A DNA stretch of 64,000 nucleotides from an uncultured Planctomycetaceae bacterium (GCA_943787265.1 CALSLT010000025.1:1-64000), one strand, 5' to 3'; positions 9,444 to 19,037 are shown, numbered from the stretch's first letter. Numbers and translations are program-made. The notes: a model not told the origin generated them from the letters alone.

Positions 9444-10388
9444 GTGAAGTTTGGATTCAGTATGCCCGACGCTCTTGTACGTGACCTTTTTGATGGACCG
9501 CTCGATGTCGTGGGCGATATTCACGGTGAACTTGATGCCCTGAAGAATCTGCTTCACCAACTTGGTTACTCTGAGGATGGAGTTCATCCGGAAAAACGAC
9601 GGCTCGTTTTCGTCGGTGATTTAACAGACCGTGGTCCTGACAGCCCTGGTGTTGTTGCTCTTATCCAAAGTTTTGTTGAGACAGGAGCAGCCCAATGCGT
9701 TCTGGGAAATCACGACCTCAACATCCTGCTTGGAGATCGCAAGCACGACAACCACTGGTTTTTCGGCGAAGAGTTTGCGCTGGATGGATCTGATATTCCG
9801 ACTCCTGCCGTCATCGCGGATGAATCGATCCGTGACCGAGTCATTCAATTCTTTCAAACACTGCCATTGGCTCTGGAACGCCATGATCTTCGCGTCATTC
9901 ATGCGTGCTGGGATGACGAAATGATTGAAGTCGCACGACGATCAAACGACGCTGTGGCTCTTCATCAGGAACATGCCAAACGGATCACGACTGCCCAAAG
10001 TCAGCAACCAGATATAGATACGATCCAGAAAGGACTGGAATTTCAGAATCGCAATCCAGTGAAGGTTCTGACTTCCGGTAAAGAACAGCGTGCAGCGAAG
10101 CCGTTTGAGGCTAGCGGAAAACTGCGTTACCAGGAGCGAGTATCCTGGTGGCATGAATACAACGCTGAGCCGTATTGCGTCTTCGGACACTACTCTATGT
10201 ATCGAGGACTGGACCGAGGAGCTTCACGGGCGATTTGTGCAGACTACGCCGTTGCCAAGCGTTGGCAGGAACGGAAGCACCACTCGTTTGACGGTGACTT
10301 CAAGGGAATGCTGGCAGCAATCAGATTCCCTGAGAAGGTAGTCGTATTCGACAATGGAGATACTGAAGTGTCTTCGATTCAAGACTGA
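9444..10388 (+). CDS. Metallophosphoesterase, PrpE/Ap4A-hydrolase-like
   Basis: 314 residues if read from GTG at 9444; ATG at 9462, six codons in, is an equally good start since neither has a strong ribosome site. All calcineurin-type metal motifs are present: GDIHG (about residue 24), GDLTDRG (about 57), GNHD (about 91), the histidine in RVIHACW (about 152) and GHYS (about 250). The order and spacing match the PrpE/ApaH-like group, which cleaves diadenosine tetraphosphate or phosphoprotein; substrate cannot be told from sequence. About 30 residues near 180-210 form a charged insertion. No signal peptide, so cytoplasmic. It ends 27 bases before a sulfatase gene on the same strand. Confidence 0.85.
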   Translation: MKFGFSMPDALVRDLFDGPLDVVGDIHGELDALKNLLHQLGYSEDGVHPEKRRLVFVGDLTDRGPDSPGVVALIQSFVETGAAQCVLGNHDLNILLGDRKHDNHWFFGEEFALDGSDIPTPAVIADESIRDRVIQFFQTLPLALERHDLRVIHACWDDEMIEVARRSNDAVALHQEHAKRITTAQSQQPDIDTIQKGLEFQNRNPVKVLTSGKEQRAAKPFEASGKLRYQERVSWWHEYNAEPYCVFGHYSMYRGLDRGASRAICADYAVAKRWQERKHHSFDGDFKGMLAAIRFPEKVVVFDNGDTEVSSIQD

Positions 10389-10415
10389 GTTATTCGCCTT
10401 CCGAAAATCAGAGAA

Positions 10416-11822
10416 ATGATGATGACGAAATACCAACTGATATTCTGCCTGATCGTCCTGCTGGCTTCAGAACAGAGTAAGGCCGCTGATCCTCCGAATG
10501 TTTTATTTATTGCTGTCGATGATCTCAGGCCAGAACTCGCCTGCTACGGCAAACAGCACATCCATTCGCCGAATATCGACAGGTTGGCCGCATCAGGAGT
10601 TCTGTTCGAGCGAGCCTACTGCATGGTCCCTACTTGTGGAGCTTCTCGTGCCAGTTTGATGACCGGCATTCGACCGACAAGAAACAGATTCGTCAGCTAT
10701 CAGACGGTCGCTCAGAAAGATGCTCCCGGCATCACGACCATGAATACGCAGTTCAAGAAGAATGGATACTTCACGGCTTCGCTGGGCAAAGTCTTTCATC
10801 ATGCCAGTGACAGCGCTGAGGGTTGGTCAGAGCCAGCATGGCGAACAAAAGGCGTCCAGTGGTATCAGCGACCTGAAAATCATGAACTGCACACTAGGCG
10901 TCAAAAGGAGGGAGGTCGGTCTCGTGGTCCCGCATGGGAATCAGCCGATGTTTCCGACGATGCCTATGCCGATGGCTTAATTGCCAAACGTGCCGTTGCC
11001 GATCTTCAACGTCTGAATGATCGTCAAGAGCCATTCTTTCTGGCAGTTGGTTTCCTCAAGCCCCATCTTCCGTTTATCGCGCCAAAGAAATACTGGGACT
11101 TATACGACCACGAGAAGATTCAGCTGCCTGACAACTACCACGCTCCAAAGAATGCACCTAAGCAATCAATCCACTCGTCAGGCGAAATGCGGGCCTATGC
11201 CGCAATTCCAGCGAAAGGGCCGGTTTCGGAAGAGACTGCTCGCAATCTGATCCACGGTTACTACGCCTGTGTCAGCTACGCCGATGCTCAAATTGGCAAG
11301 ATTCTTGATGAACTTGACCGTCTTGAAATATCGGATAACACGATTGTCGTACTGTGGGGTGATCATGGCTGGAACCTCGGTGAACACACTCTCTGGTGCA
11401 AGCACTCCTGCTATGAAACTTCGATGCAGATCCCTTTGATTGTTCGTGCTCCGGGAATCATTGGCGCACAACGAAGAACTCATCTCGTTGAGACTATTGA
11501 CTTATACCCAAGCCTCTGTGAATTGGCAGGACTGCCATCGCCGATGCATCTTGAAGGACGCAGCCTTGCAGAACTGATGAAGTCTCCAACTGCTGACTGG
11601 AAGGATGCCGCAGTCGGTCGTTTTAAAGACGGCGATACGATCAGGACGGAATCATTTCGATTCACCGAGTACACAGACAAGAAGGGGAAGCTGGTTTCCC
11701 GAATGCTTTACGCTCACTCAGATGATCCGAATGAGAACGTCAATATTTCTGAAAGCAGGAAGACATTGGCGTTGAAACTGACAAGCGAACTGCACGAGGA
11801 AATGGGACGGGACAAGAAGTGA
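10416..11822 (+). CDS. Exported sulfatase, iduronate-2-sulfatase-like, CxAxR type
   Basis: 468 residues with a signal peptide (about 1-24, ending SKAADPP). Metal-binding DD occurs in FIAVDDLRPE (about residue 34). The active-site motif is TCGASRASLMTG (about residues 68-79): the cysteine to be turned into formylglycine is followed by G-A-S-R, so the usual proline of CxPxR is an alanine. Anaerobic-type maturases accept this variant, and it recurs in planctomycete sulfatases. Further ligands are in GDHGWNLGEH (about 315) and the lysine of CKHSCYE. The likely role is removal of sulfate esters from polysaccharides in the periplasm. It overlaps the next gene by one base (TGATG), implying translational coupling. 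Confidence 0.92.
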   Translation: MMMTKYQLIFCLIVLLASEQSKAADPPNVLFIAVDDLRPELACYGKQHIHSPNIDRLAASGVLFERAYCMVPTCGASRASLMTGIRPTRNRFVSYQTVAQKDAPGITTMNTQFKKNGYFTASLGKVFHHASDSAEGWSEPAWRTKGVQWYQRPENHELHTRRQKEGGRSRGPAWESADVSDDAYADGLIAKRAVADLQRLNDRQEPFFLAVGFLKPHLPFIAPKKYWDLYDHEKIQLPDNYHAPKNAPKQSIHSSGEMRAYAAIPAKGPVSEETARNLIHGYYACVSYADAQIGKILDELDRLEISDNTIVVLWGDHGWNLGEHTLWCKHSCYETSMQIPLIVRAPGIIGAQRRTHLVETIDLYPSLCELAGLPSPMHLEGRSLAELMKSPTADWKDAAVGRFKDGDTIRTESFRFTEYTDKKGKLVSRMLYAHSDDPNENVNISESRKTLALKLTSELHEEMGRDKK

Positions 11823-12133
11823 TGTCGGAGACAGATGAAAATAGCGATCAACAGATCGTTCCCGGCATTTCCATTTCGTCATCAGGGCAAGCATCAGTCG
11901 ATCCATCATTGGCCGATGTGTTGTTTGATCTGGCACTTCAGCTTGAAGGTCCGACTGATCTACCTGTCGATGTCGAACACGTCTTGGCGGCCATCGTGCT
12001 TGCTTCTCGAAACGGAGAGCTTGCCCCAGATAAACCGCTCAGGTCGAACGATCCAGCGCTGGCAGGCATCCTGGAAACTCATGTGAGAACAATCTTTGCG
12101 GAATACGGTGGCAAAGTTGGTAAGGATGATTGA
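11822..12133 (+). CDS. Conserved small protein of unknown function
   Basis: 103 residues from ATG at 11822, which overlaps the sulfatase stop in TGATG. The protein is acidic, with a predicted helical core (LADVLFDLALQLEGPTDLPV and EHVLAAIVLASRNGEL) and a charged C-terminus GGKVGKDD. No signal peptide, membrane helix or metal motif. I do not recognise a named domain, but the spacing and style match small planctomycete proteins encoded directly after sulfatase or hydrolase genes. Translational coupling suggests a linked role with the sulfatase or simply shared regulation. Confidence 0.65.
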   Translation: MSETDENSDQQIVPGISISSSGQASVDPSLADVLFDLALQLEGPTDLPVDVEHVLAAIVLASRNGELAPDKPLRSNDPALAGILETHVRTIFAEYGGKVGKDD

Positions 12134-12353
12134 TTCAGCGGCTTCGTCAGGAAGCAATAGTTGGCAGCAATCTCCTGAGCGTTGCGAGGTTTCAGACCGT
12201 CGATGCAAGATCCCAAATGCTAAGTCTGAGGAGGATACGATTGCAGAAAAGAGACCGCCGATTCTGGGCTGTTGGAAAAGTACGTCTATAAACAGAGGGA
12301 TTTGCTGCCAAGAATTTACGTTTTCCAACGAGTTTGATTGAGGAATTGACGAA

Positions 12354-12920
12354 ATGTTTCTGCGAACACTTCTGGTTATGTTCTCCCTTGGAAGCGTTGC
12401 CTTGGCTGCAGACGATGACGGTCGAACCGTATTTTCTTTTGAAAAAGCGGAAGACGCCAAGCAGTGGCAAGCAGTTAACGATGGGGTGATGGGCGGTCTC
12501 TCTGAAGGTCGGTTCAAGATTAGCGACGACAAGAAAATGCAGTTCTTCGGCACGCTGTCGCTGGAAAACAATGGAGGCTTTGCTTCCGTCCGGTCACGTC
12601 CCACGAAACTGCAACTCAAGGGCGGAGACACATTGCTTGTCAGGCTCAGAGGCGATGGAAGGAGATACAACTTCAATCTGTACGTCCCTCGGCCTCGCAC
12701 GGCTTTCTCGTACCGGACGAGTTTCGAGACCAAGAAGGACAAATGGATCGAGGTCGAATTGCCCGTCGACAAGTTTATCGCCACTTGGTTTGGGCGAATC
12801 GTGAAGGATCAGCCACTTAATCCAACTGAGGTCAGCGGGATGGGCATCCTGCTCGGTGACAAGAAGGCTGGACCGTTTAAGTTGGAAGTTGATTGGATCA
12901 AAGTCAAACGCACTCGATGA
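12354..12920 (+). CDS. Exported CIA30-domain protein
   Basis: 188 residues with a signal peptide (about 1-19, ending ALAADDD). The rest forms one CIA30 (NDUFAF1-like) beta-sandwich: VNDGVMGGLSEGRF (about residues 42-55) is the family's most conserved stretch, followed by GGFASVRS, YNFNLY and the C-terminal WIKVKR. In mitochondria the family helps assemble complex I; in bacteria it occurs as a carbohydrate-binding-like fold of unclear role, often exported as here. The start has only a weak upstream AGGAATTG. It is transcribed toward the 13065-24576 element and is the last clear chromosomal gene before it. Confidence 0.85.
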   Translation: MFLRTLLVMFSLGSVALAADDDGRTVFSFEKAEDAKQWQAVNDGVMGGLSEGRFKISDDKKMQFFGTLSLENNGGFASVRSRPTKLQLKGGDTLLVRLRGDGRRYNFNLYVPRPRTAFSYRTSFETKKDKWIEVELPVDKFIATWFGRIVKDQPLNPTEVSGMGILLGDKKAGPFKLEVDWIKVKRTR

Positions 12921-13064
12921 TACTGCCGAATTCAGATCACGAAGATCAGTAGCTCGCCAACAGATATCGGTTCGTGAAGTGAATCGACAAGGTGAAGAGC
13001 AATCGGATGGCCTGAAACTCTTGTTTTGGCTCCAGCTTGATCCGTTCATTCGTAGAGAAACTGT

Positions 13065-15282
13065 TCAGCCCCCAATCCAGTAGGTGATCGCTTCCGTCCG
13101 ACTACCGATCGTCGCCTCTTGCCGAATCTCGACATCGCCGCGCTCAATGAGTTCGCGCAGTATGTCATCACGATCGCGCCGCTTCAGGAATTGAGTCTTG
13201 CGCGTAAGCTGACTGCGACTGAGCTTACCGTGGTCTCTGATGATGGCGGCCACTCGATTCAGGTCAGCATGCGTCTGATTCTCAGCGAAGTGCTGGTCGG
13301 TCAGAAACAGCATCCGCCTGGTCTGATGCATGAGCATTTCGCTGGCCCATTCGACCGCTGCTCTGTCGATCAACGGCTGCTGGTAATCGGCACTGCAGGC
13401 GTAGATCAGGGCGAGCTTCTCGGCCTTCTCAGCACAGCGTGCCCATAACGCCATCGCCGCCCGATCGTGCTGAGCTTCGGCCTTGTTGTATTCGTCATCG
13501 GCAGACTCGCGAAGTTCCCGAATGAGTTGCTCGGCGTCAGGCGTCAGCTCGACCGTTCTGGGATAGGCCCGCATGTCAGCCAGGTTGCGTCCTCGCAGCT
13601 CACTGGGGATATCGTCATCGAGTCGCTTCCAGTACTCGACGGCATCGCCCACCAGCGAGGGCATGCTGCACTCGCGTGGCAACTGGTTACGTCCCCGTCG
13701 CCCCGAATCGAAAACCAGCATGCGGGCCAATAGGCCCTTACGCAGCATGCGGTCATTGAGCGAGCCGTAGAACGTGTCAGGGACAGCTGTACCGAGCAGA
13801 CACAGACAGGGCTGATCCATGTAACGAGCTGGTTCGCCGGCCTTAGCCCGCAGGGCGTAGAGCTTGCCGGACTCGCTGTAGAGATTGAGTAGTCGGTTAC
13901 CGATGGACTGCTGATGCTGATCCGTGCTGCGAGCCATCTGAATGAGAATGTCATCGACTTCGTCGACCTGAAACAGGACACGGTGCGAGGGGATTTCCGC
14001 GAGCCGATCTTCGATGCCGGCACCACTGATGAACTCACTGGCGATCAGCTCACCGCACATCGCCTCGGAAAGGATCTCTGAGTTCACTTCGCGAGAACGA
14101 TTCTTGCCGACACCCGAGTTCGCCAGCGCCAGCACGTAGAGGTTGGGCCGCGTACGGAAGACGGTTTTGACGCGTCGGCAGGCCAGCAGTGCCTGAAGAC
14201 TCAGCGCCCCCGCTGAACGCGAGGACTCGATTGGGGTAGTGGGCGGTGGCCAGCGTGTACTCAGCGACATCGTGAATGAAACCCGGCACGTCGAACATGT
14301 GATCGGGTAGCTCGCCGGGGTCCTGTGTCTCGAACTGAACAGGTCGCGGGTTGGCGGTCAGCTGCGACTTGATGCCAGTCAGATCGACACCAGAACCCAA
14401 TTCGCGACCGTACCCCTCAGCCAGCAATGCTGCGGCAGCTGGCGTGTGATCTCCGTCGTGCTCAAGTCGGGTGTAAGTCTCGAACTTCGAGTAGCCGGTC
14501 TTCTCGTCGAACTGCGGCGTGCTCGGCGTGTGGACGAAGAACGTCGAGCCATTGAACGTGGCACTGTAACTGTCAGATTTCCCGGGCCGTCGCCACAACT
14601 CATTGGCCCCGCTGCGACCGACGAATTTCCATTTGTGCTTCTCAAGAACCGGCTTCAGATCGCCGCGCTGATTGAAGTCATCGCCGGGTCTGAGCCCAAA
14701 CGTTGAGAGCCCCTGGGCGGGCTTCTGCGGGACTGGATCGGCCGGATGGTTGTGTCCTCGCGATTCAAGAATGGCTTCGTGTAGCGCACGCACAGAGGCC
14801 TTGAGCAGACCGTAGGGCACACATGCCGGCTCGCCATCCAGCACGTCGTACCGACTGCCATCAGGATGCACGCTGGGACCGACGACGGTCTGACATCCGG
14901 TGGATCGCAGCTCAAGCGTTGTACCCTTTGAGGTGGTTTCCAGCGGGTCGCTGAACTTGATCGTCGTCGCGTTTTCGCAGCGGTACCAACGGTGCGATCG
15001 AGGTCGTCCCTCGCGCCCGGTGATGGCAGGGGTTGGCGGCAGAAACTGATCGGCGAGTTCGATGGCCTCGTCGCAATCCAGATCGACATCGACCAGCCAT
15101 CCACTGGGCTCGCCGAGCAGAATCCCGATATTGCCCTCGCCCCGAAACGCGACAGGCAGGTCGCCTTCAGTAAGTCGCAACTTCGGCCAGCCCTTAACTG
15201 TCGTGCCCTTGCTTCGAGCGGGAATCGGGACGCAGAAAAGCCCGCGGGTGGTGTACTCACGGGCTGCGGTGAGAACGTTCAT
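13065..15282 (-). CDS. Prim-pol/DUF3987 replication protein, broken by one +1 frameshift
   Basis: The first frame starts MNVLTAAREYTTRGLFCVPI and holds an N-terminal bifunctional primase-polymerase domain (about residues 1-170): GWLVDVDLDCDEA supplies the catalytic acidic pair and GREGRPRSHRWYR a further conserved block. After a linker a DUF3987 helicase-like domain begins; its continuation (ANSGVGKNRSRE as Walker A-like loop, LFQVDEVDDIL as Walker B) lies in the next frame. One extra base in a run of five C (14207-14211, plus strand) causes the shift; removing it restores ALSLQALLACRRVK and one protein of about 738 residues. It should prime and unwind DNA for the element's own replication. 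If the shift is real, the element may not replicate by itself. Confidence 0.85.
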
Positions 15283-15303
15283 TCGAAATCTCCAGCCTCA
15301 TGC

Positions 15304-15723
15304 TCAGGCGACGGACGCCGTAGTGGGATTGAACTCAGCTCGCCGCTTCCGGAACGGCAGGTCATCAAGCTCAGCGGGCAGTGATCCACTCGCGATCTGG
15401 TCTTCAGTCCAGATCCAGGCGGCGGCATTCCACAGCACGGCCCCGAGGTGATCTTCATCATCCTGACCCTCGGCGGCGGCGAGCGTGTGCCGGACGATAG
15501 CATCGACGTAACGGGACAGCGGGATGCCCTGCATCCAATTCTGCAGCCCATACTTGGTCGCCCCATCTTCGAAGCGAATCGCCATGCGACGGATCGCCTC
15601 GGGCGGAATTTGTGAGGGCAGGCCCTTGCCGCTCATGGCATCGCGGACCGCGCCGGTGGCAAACTGACTACGGTCGCCGGAATCAGGGAGCGTTCGTGAT
15701 ACAATTGAATTATGCTGCGGCAT
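15304..15723 (-). CDS. DUF5664 (dATP/dGTP diphosphohydrolase N-terminal-like) protein
   Basis: 139 residues; ATG at 15723 follows AAGGAAA. The core (about residues 25-115) matches the phage DUF5664 family: GAVRDAMSGKG, IPPEAIRRMAIRFEDGATKY, GIPLSRYVDAIVRHTLAA and the acidic EGQDDEDHLGAVLWNAAAW, with metal-binding E, D and H positions of the all-alpha NTP-pyrophosphatase fold. Related phage proteins cleave dATP or dGTP and adjust the nucleotide pool during replication. It lies 21 bases before the prim-pol gene, so the two probably share a transcript. Its job here is inferred from family and position. Confidence 0.75.
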   Translation of the reverse strand: MPQHNSIVSRTLPDSGDRSQFATGAVRDAMSGKGLPSQIPPEAIRRMAIRFEDGATKYGLQNWMQGIPLSRYVDAIVRHTLAAAEGQDDEDHLGAVLWNAAAWIWTEDQIASGSLPAELDDLPFRKRRAEFNPTTASVA

Positions 15724-15755
15724 TCTAACATTTCCTTTATTGGTTGGGTTGCTGT

Positions 15756-16310
15756 ATGCCTTCGGAACGATTCATTGAGAACAACATCCGTCGAAACTGC
15801 TCTGTGCTTGGTTACCCGAACGCACTTTCGATCCGTCGTTGCCGTATGGGCCCCGGTTTTGGCGTAGCAGATCTTGTACTGCTACCGGAACGAGGACCTC
15901 ACAAGCTTGTGATCGTTGAGGCCAAGCAGAGCAGTTCGCTGGATGCCGCTGGCCGAGTCATCGGACAGGTCCTGATGTACTACGTCGGAGCACGGCATTT
16001 CGGAACACGAGGCCTGAAACATTTGCGGCAATTCGCCGCATGTAACACAAAGAGCACGCGATCACTGAGACCAACATCGCTACGAATGTTAAGCGGTGGC
16101 GTATCACCCAGAGATGAGGCTTGGGCCGAGTTACAGAAGGGCCGAAAACTAAGTTTTGAACAGATTCGACTGTTGATTGCATTGGATGCACCACCACCGG
16201 AATCACTAAAGGCAATACTGAAACTTCTGAAGGTTGAAAATGGGATCGACATCGGTGTGGTTTCCGTCGTGGGACGTGATCGGATCGAAGTTTGGCCCGA
16301 GTCAAATTAG
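15756..16310 (+). CDS. PD-(D/E)XK-like protein of unknown function, only plus-strand gene in cassette
   Basis: 184 residues from ATG at 15756; TTG at 15744 is an alternative start. The N-terminal half contains GVADLVLLPERG followed by LVIVEAKQSSS, matching the D...(E)xK core of the restriction-endonuclease-like fold, then RVIGQVLMYYVGARHFG, a glutamine helix common in these nucleases. The C-terminal 80 residues show no known domain. It is transcribed against all its neighbours, starts 32 bases from the divergent DUF5664 gene and ends 9 bases before the convergent metallophosphatase. Such lone reversed genes in mobile elements are often cargo; a defence or repair role is possible but only inferred. 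Confidence 0.6.
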   Translation: MPSERFIENNIRRNCSVLGYPNALSIRRCRMGPGFGVADLVLLPERGPHKLVIVEAKQSSSLDAAGRVIGQVLMYYVGARHFGTRGLKHLRQFAACNTKSTRSLRPTSLRMLSGGVSPRDEAWAELQKGRKLSFEQIRLLIALDAPPPESLKAILKLLKVENGIDIGVVSVVGRDRIEVWPESN

Positions 16311-16319
16311 AAAAAGAAT

Positions 16320-17000
16320 TCAACGGGATCGCAGCAGCCATGGCTCGAAGACAGGTCGCTGCCCGTCGATAACCACGCCACACCCCAGGATGGGCTTGGC
16401 ACTGAGCTTGCGGCCGTAGTCGAACTGCAGCTTTGAGGAATCGATGCCGCAGCCAACGGACATGCCGAACACGCGGAACTCGGGATTGGCCCACCAGCGA
16501 ACGCCGGCCTGGCTGTGGAAGTGCCCGACGACGGTAGACCTGAAGTTATCTTTGGCCTGCTTGAACGCAGCATCCTGCCCGCCGCGCCCGCAGTCACCGT
16601 GCGAGTAGATCACGCCGTCGATCTGCAGCTTTGAGAACCGGGGATGCACACGCCAGCCGATGTCCCACATGTCCTGGTAATCACGCAGCACTTGGACCGG
16701 TAGCCCAGCGGTGAGGGCTTGTCGCTCAGTCAGGGCATCGTGGTTACCAATTAGCCAGTCGGCCTTGGGGAACGCTCGAGCGAGACTCGCGACCTGACGC
16801 CGAGCCTTCTGGTACTCACGCGTGGCGTTGCTGAGGCTCGGACTCTTTTCATGGAACGAGATGCTCGCCCAGTCGACGAGGTCACCAATGTGTACAACAC
16901 GATTGATGTTCCATCGCTCTGCGACGCGCTTCAGGAAGTCGACGTAGCCGCGACGCATGCCAGGGCAATGAGTGTCAGAGATAATCAGAACACGGGACAT
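16320..17000 (-). CDS. Phage-type metallophosphoesterase
   Basis: 226 residues, starting MSRVLIISDTHCPG. The calcineurin-like motifs appear in order: SDTH (about residue 8), GDLVDW (38), GNHDA (88), SHGD (132) and VGHFHSQ (157). The compact size and lack of a signal peptide match metallophosphatases in phage replication modules, which are thought to act on nucleic-acid or nucleotide phosphates; the substrate is not known. ATG at 17000 follows GAGGAGAAACATC, a good ribosome site, and the gene is 11 bases downstream of the helicase stop, so it is in the same operon. Confidence 0.85.
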   Translation of the reverse strand: MSRVLIISDTHCPGMRRGYVDFLKRVAERWNINRVVHIGDLVDWASISFHEKSPSLSNATREYQKARRQVASLARAFPKADWLIGNHDALTERQALTAGLPVQVLRDYQDMWDIGWRVHPRFSKLQIDGVIYSHGDCGRGGQDAAFKQAKDNFRSTVVGHFHSQAGVRWWANPEFRVFGMSVGCGIDSSKLQFDYGRKLSAKPILGCGVVIDGQRPVFEPWLLRSR

Positions 17001-17011
17001 GATGTTTCTCC

Positions 17012-18715
17012 TCAGAACGGCAGGTCATTGAGGTCAATGGTTTCGTTGCACAGGCTGTCGGCGGCAGACGTTTCGCAGGCCTCGGGAACGGTGCCAAGCT
17101 TCGCGGCAATGACTTCCGGCCACTGGCGACCGGGCCATTCGCGGATCGTGATCTGTGCTGGCCAGGCCAGTCCGCCTGCCTCCGCGATGTCGACGGCGTG
17201 CTGAGCTGAATCGGGAAACGGATCCGGCGAACGGTCTTCCCACCAGGCGGTGGCTTTCTGACGGGCGTAGCCGGTGTGTTCGATGCATACCCATTCGCTG
17301 ACGTGATGTGTCAGCCCGATTCGGTACTCGACCCGCATCGTTTTGGGTGCGTCTTCATCGGCACCACGTTTGGTGTGTACGTGATAGCTGACATCGAGCA
17401 CCTCGTACGCCGTGTCCGTATGCTGATCTGAGAGCACGCCGACCAGGCTGGCCTTCGCCTCGTGCTTCTGTCGTTCCGGCGGCGGAAACTCGTATCCGCA
17501 ATCGGGACACGTCGAGTAGCCAGCGGCGATGACCGAGTGACAGATCGGACATTCTTTGGCTGGTGCCTCGCCACGAGCTTCAGACTGTGAGATCGAACCA
17601 GCGTTGATCTGATCAATCGGTCCGTGCCTCTCGATGTTACCGCCGAAATCGAGGATCAGCGTGTCGTGCTTGTCGGGATGCAGGCGCAGACCGCGTCCGA
17701 CCATCTGCACCAGCAGCCCCGGAGAATTGGTCGGCCTCAGGATCGCTATGGCATCGGTAATCGGTGCATCGAATCCCGTCGTCAGAACGCCGACGTTACA
17801 CAGGTACTTGAGTGGTTCACGCTCAAGCAGCCCGTCGGGCTCGCCACGGAATCGAGCCAGTAATTCTGCCCGTTTGTCAGACGGCGTTTCGCCGCAGACG
17901 AATCCGCAATGAATATCGTGGTCTCTGTTGAGAACGCTGCAGATATGGGCTCCATGGTCGATTCCTGACGCGAAGATCAGGACCGCCTGCCGGTCGCGGG
18001 TTGCCTCAACAATCTCAGCGCACGCGGACCGAACAAGATCGTCCTGATCCATGGCCGCATCGACCTCGCTGGCAATGAACTCACCGCGTCGAACGTGCAA
18101 CTCGCTCAGGTCCGCCTTCTGCTGACCAGCCTTTGAGATCAACGGGCACAGGTAGCTGTCACGAATGAGTTCACGAATACCCGCCTCGAAGCAGATGTCA
18201 TTGAGCAGCTTGTCGGGCCCACAGATCAGGCCCGAATCCATACGAAACGGCGTCGCGGTCAGTCCAATGAGTCGGACCAGCGGATTAATCACGCGGGCTT
18301 CAGCGAGGAACGACTGATACATACCCTCGCCGTCCGGCGGTAAAAGATGACATTCATCGATGATAATCAGGTCGAAGCGTCCGAGATCACAGGCCCGACG
18401 AAAGATCGATTGAATACTGGCCGCGATGACGGGCTGCTCAGTATCGCGACGTTTGAGACCCGCGGAAAACACGCCGACGGGTAACTCGGGACAGACGCGT
18501 CGCAACTTGTCCACGGCCTGTTCCACGAGTTCCCGCACATGCGTGACAATGAGGACTCGCCCGTCCCAGCGGGTGACCGCATCCGAGGCGATCGTCGCCA
18601 GAATCGGCGTCTTACCGCCGGCTGGCGGGATGCAGACGACCGGGTTGCCGTCCTCTTCTCGCAGGTAGCGGTAGACAGATTCAATCGCCGCCCTCTGGTA
18701 CGGTCTGAGTTCCAT
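17012..18715 (-). CDS. Superfamily 2 DEAD/DEAH-type helicase with C-terminal zinc finger
   Basis: 567 residues from ATG at 18715 (TTG at 18721 also possible). Motifs: MELRPYQRAAIESVYRYLRE (Q-like motif), IPPAGGKT (Walker A, about residue 30), IIDECH (about 117), LTATPFR (about 150), TTGFDAP (about 315) and QMVGRGLRL (about 333). A four-cysteine zinc ribbon CPIC...CPDCGYEF lies at about 392-412. This layout resembles RadD and phage-encoded helicases that unwind branched or replicating DNA. The gene begins inside the end of the upstream nuclease gene (35-base overlap), which indicates coupled translation. Confidence 0.88.
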   Translation of the reverse strand: MELRPYQRAAIESVYRYLREEDGNPVVCIPPAGGKTPILATIASDAVTRWDGRVLIVTHVRELVEQAVDKLRRVCPELPVGVFSAGLKRRDTEQPVIAASIQSIFRRACDLGRFDLIIIDECHLLPPDGEGMYQSFLAEARVINPLVRLIGLTATPFRMDSGLICGPDKLLNDICFEAGIRELIRDSYLCPLISKAGQQKADLSELHVRRGEFIASEVDAAMDQDDLVRSACAEIVEATRDRQAVLIFASGIDHGAHICSVLNRDHDIHCGFVCGETPSDKRAELLARFRGEPDGLLEREPLKYLCNVGVLTTGFDAPITDAIAILRPTNSPGLLVQMVGRGLRLHPDKHDTLILDFGGNIERHGPIDQINAGSISQSEARGEAPAKECPICHSVIAAGYSTCPDCGYEFPPPERQKHEAKASLVGVLSDQHTDTAYEVLDVSYHVHTKRGADEDAPKTMRVEYRIGLTHHVSEWVCIEHTGYARQKATAWWEDRSPDPFPDSAQHAVDIAEAGGLAWPAQITIREWPGRQWPEVIAAKLGTVPEACETSAADSLCNETIDLNDLPF

Positions 18716-19037
18716 GATCAATCGCCCTCACCAGTTTCATCAGGTCTTCGAGATTCAGAATCACCAGCCACGGCTTCGCGTTGCGACGATGCAGCACCAG
18801 GGGCACTTCATCAGGCTTCGCGTCACGCGCGGCCTGTTCGACAGCGGGGTACAGCGACAGCTTTTCGGTGCGTTTGACCTCGACGTGCAGGCCGGGAATC
18901 TCGACCACCACGTCTTTGCCCTCGATGCCCGAGAACTGCTGCCCGCGGCGGGCCGGGACACCGAGCACTTCGCTCAGCGCCCGGGCTGCCGAAAGCTCGC
19001 CACGCTTCCCCTTGTTGCGGGATCGGCGGCCACTCAT
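18681..19037 (-). CDS. Holliday-junction-resolvase-like PD-(D/E)XK endonuclease
   Basis: 118 residues from ATG at 19037, whose ATGA overlaps the DUF669 stop. The core reads NKGKRGELSAARALSEVLG (catalytic Glu in RGE), GIEGKDVVVEIPGLHVEVKR (Asp and ExK) and ends HRRNAKPWLVILNLEDLMKL. This is the Hjc-like arrangement shared by small phage nucleases that cut branched DNA. It probably resolves recombination or replication intermediates made by the exonuclease, ATPase and helicase of the same operon. Length is normal for the family. Confidence 0.8.
   Translation of the reverse strand: MSGRRSRNKGKRGELSAARALSEVLGVPARRGQQFSGIEGKDVVVEIPGLHVEVKRTEKLSLYPAVEQAARDAKPDEVPLVLHRRNAKPWLVILNLEDLMKLVRAIDHGTQTVPEGGD

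Noticed and set aside
12921..13064. Distal attachment site carrying a copy of the tRNA 3' end
   Set aside because: By eye no match to the tRNA 3' sequence (CGCCCGGGAGGACTCGAA) is present here or in the gaps to the left; the left edge of the element remains undefined.
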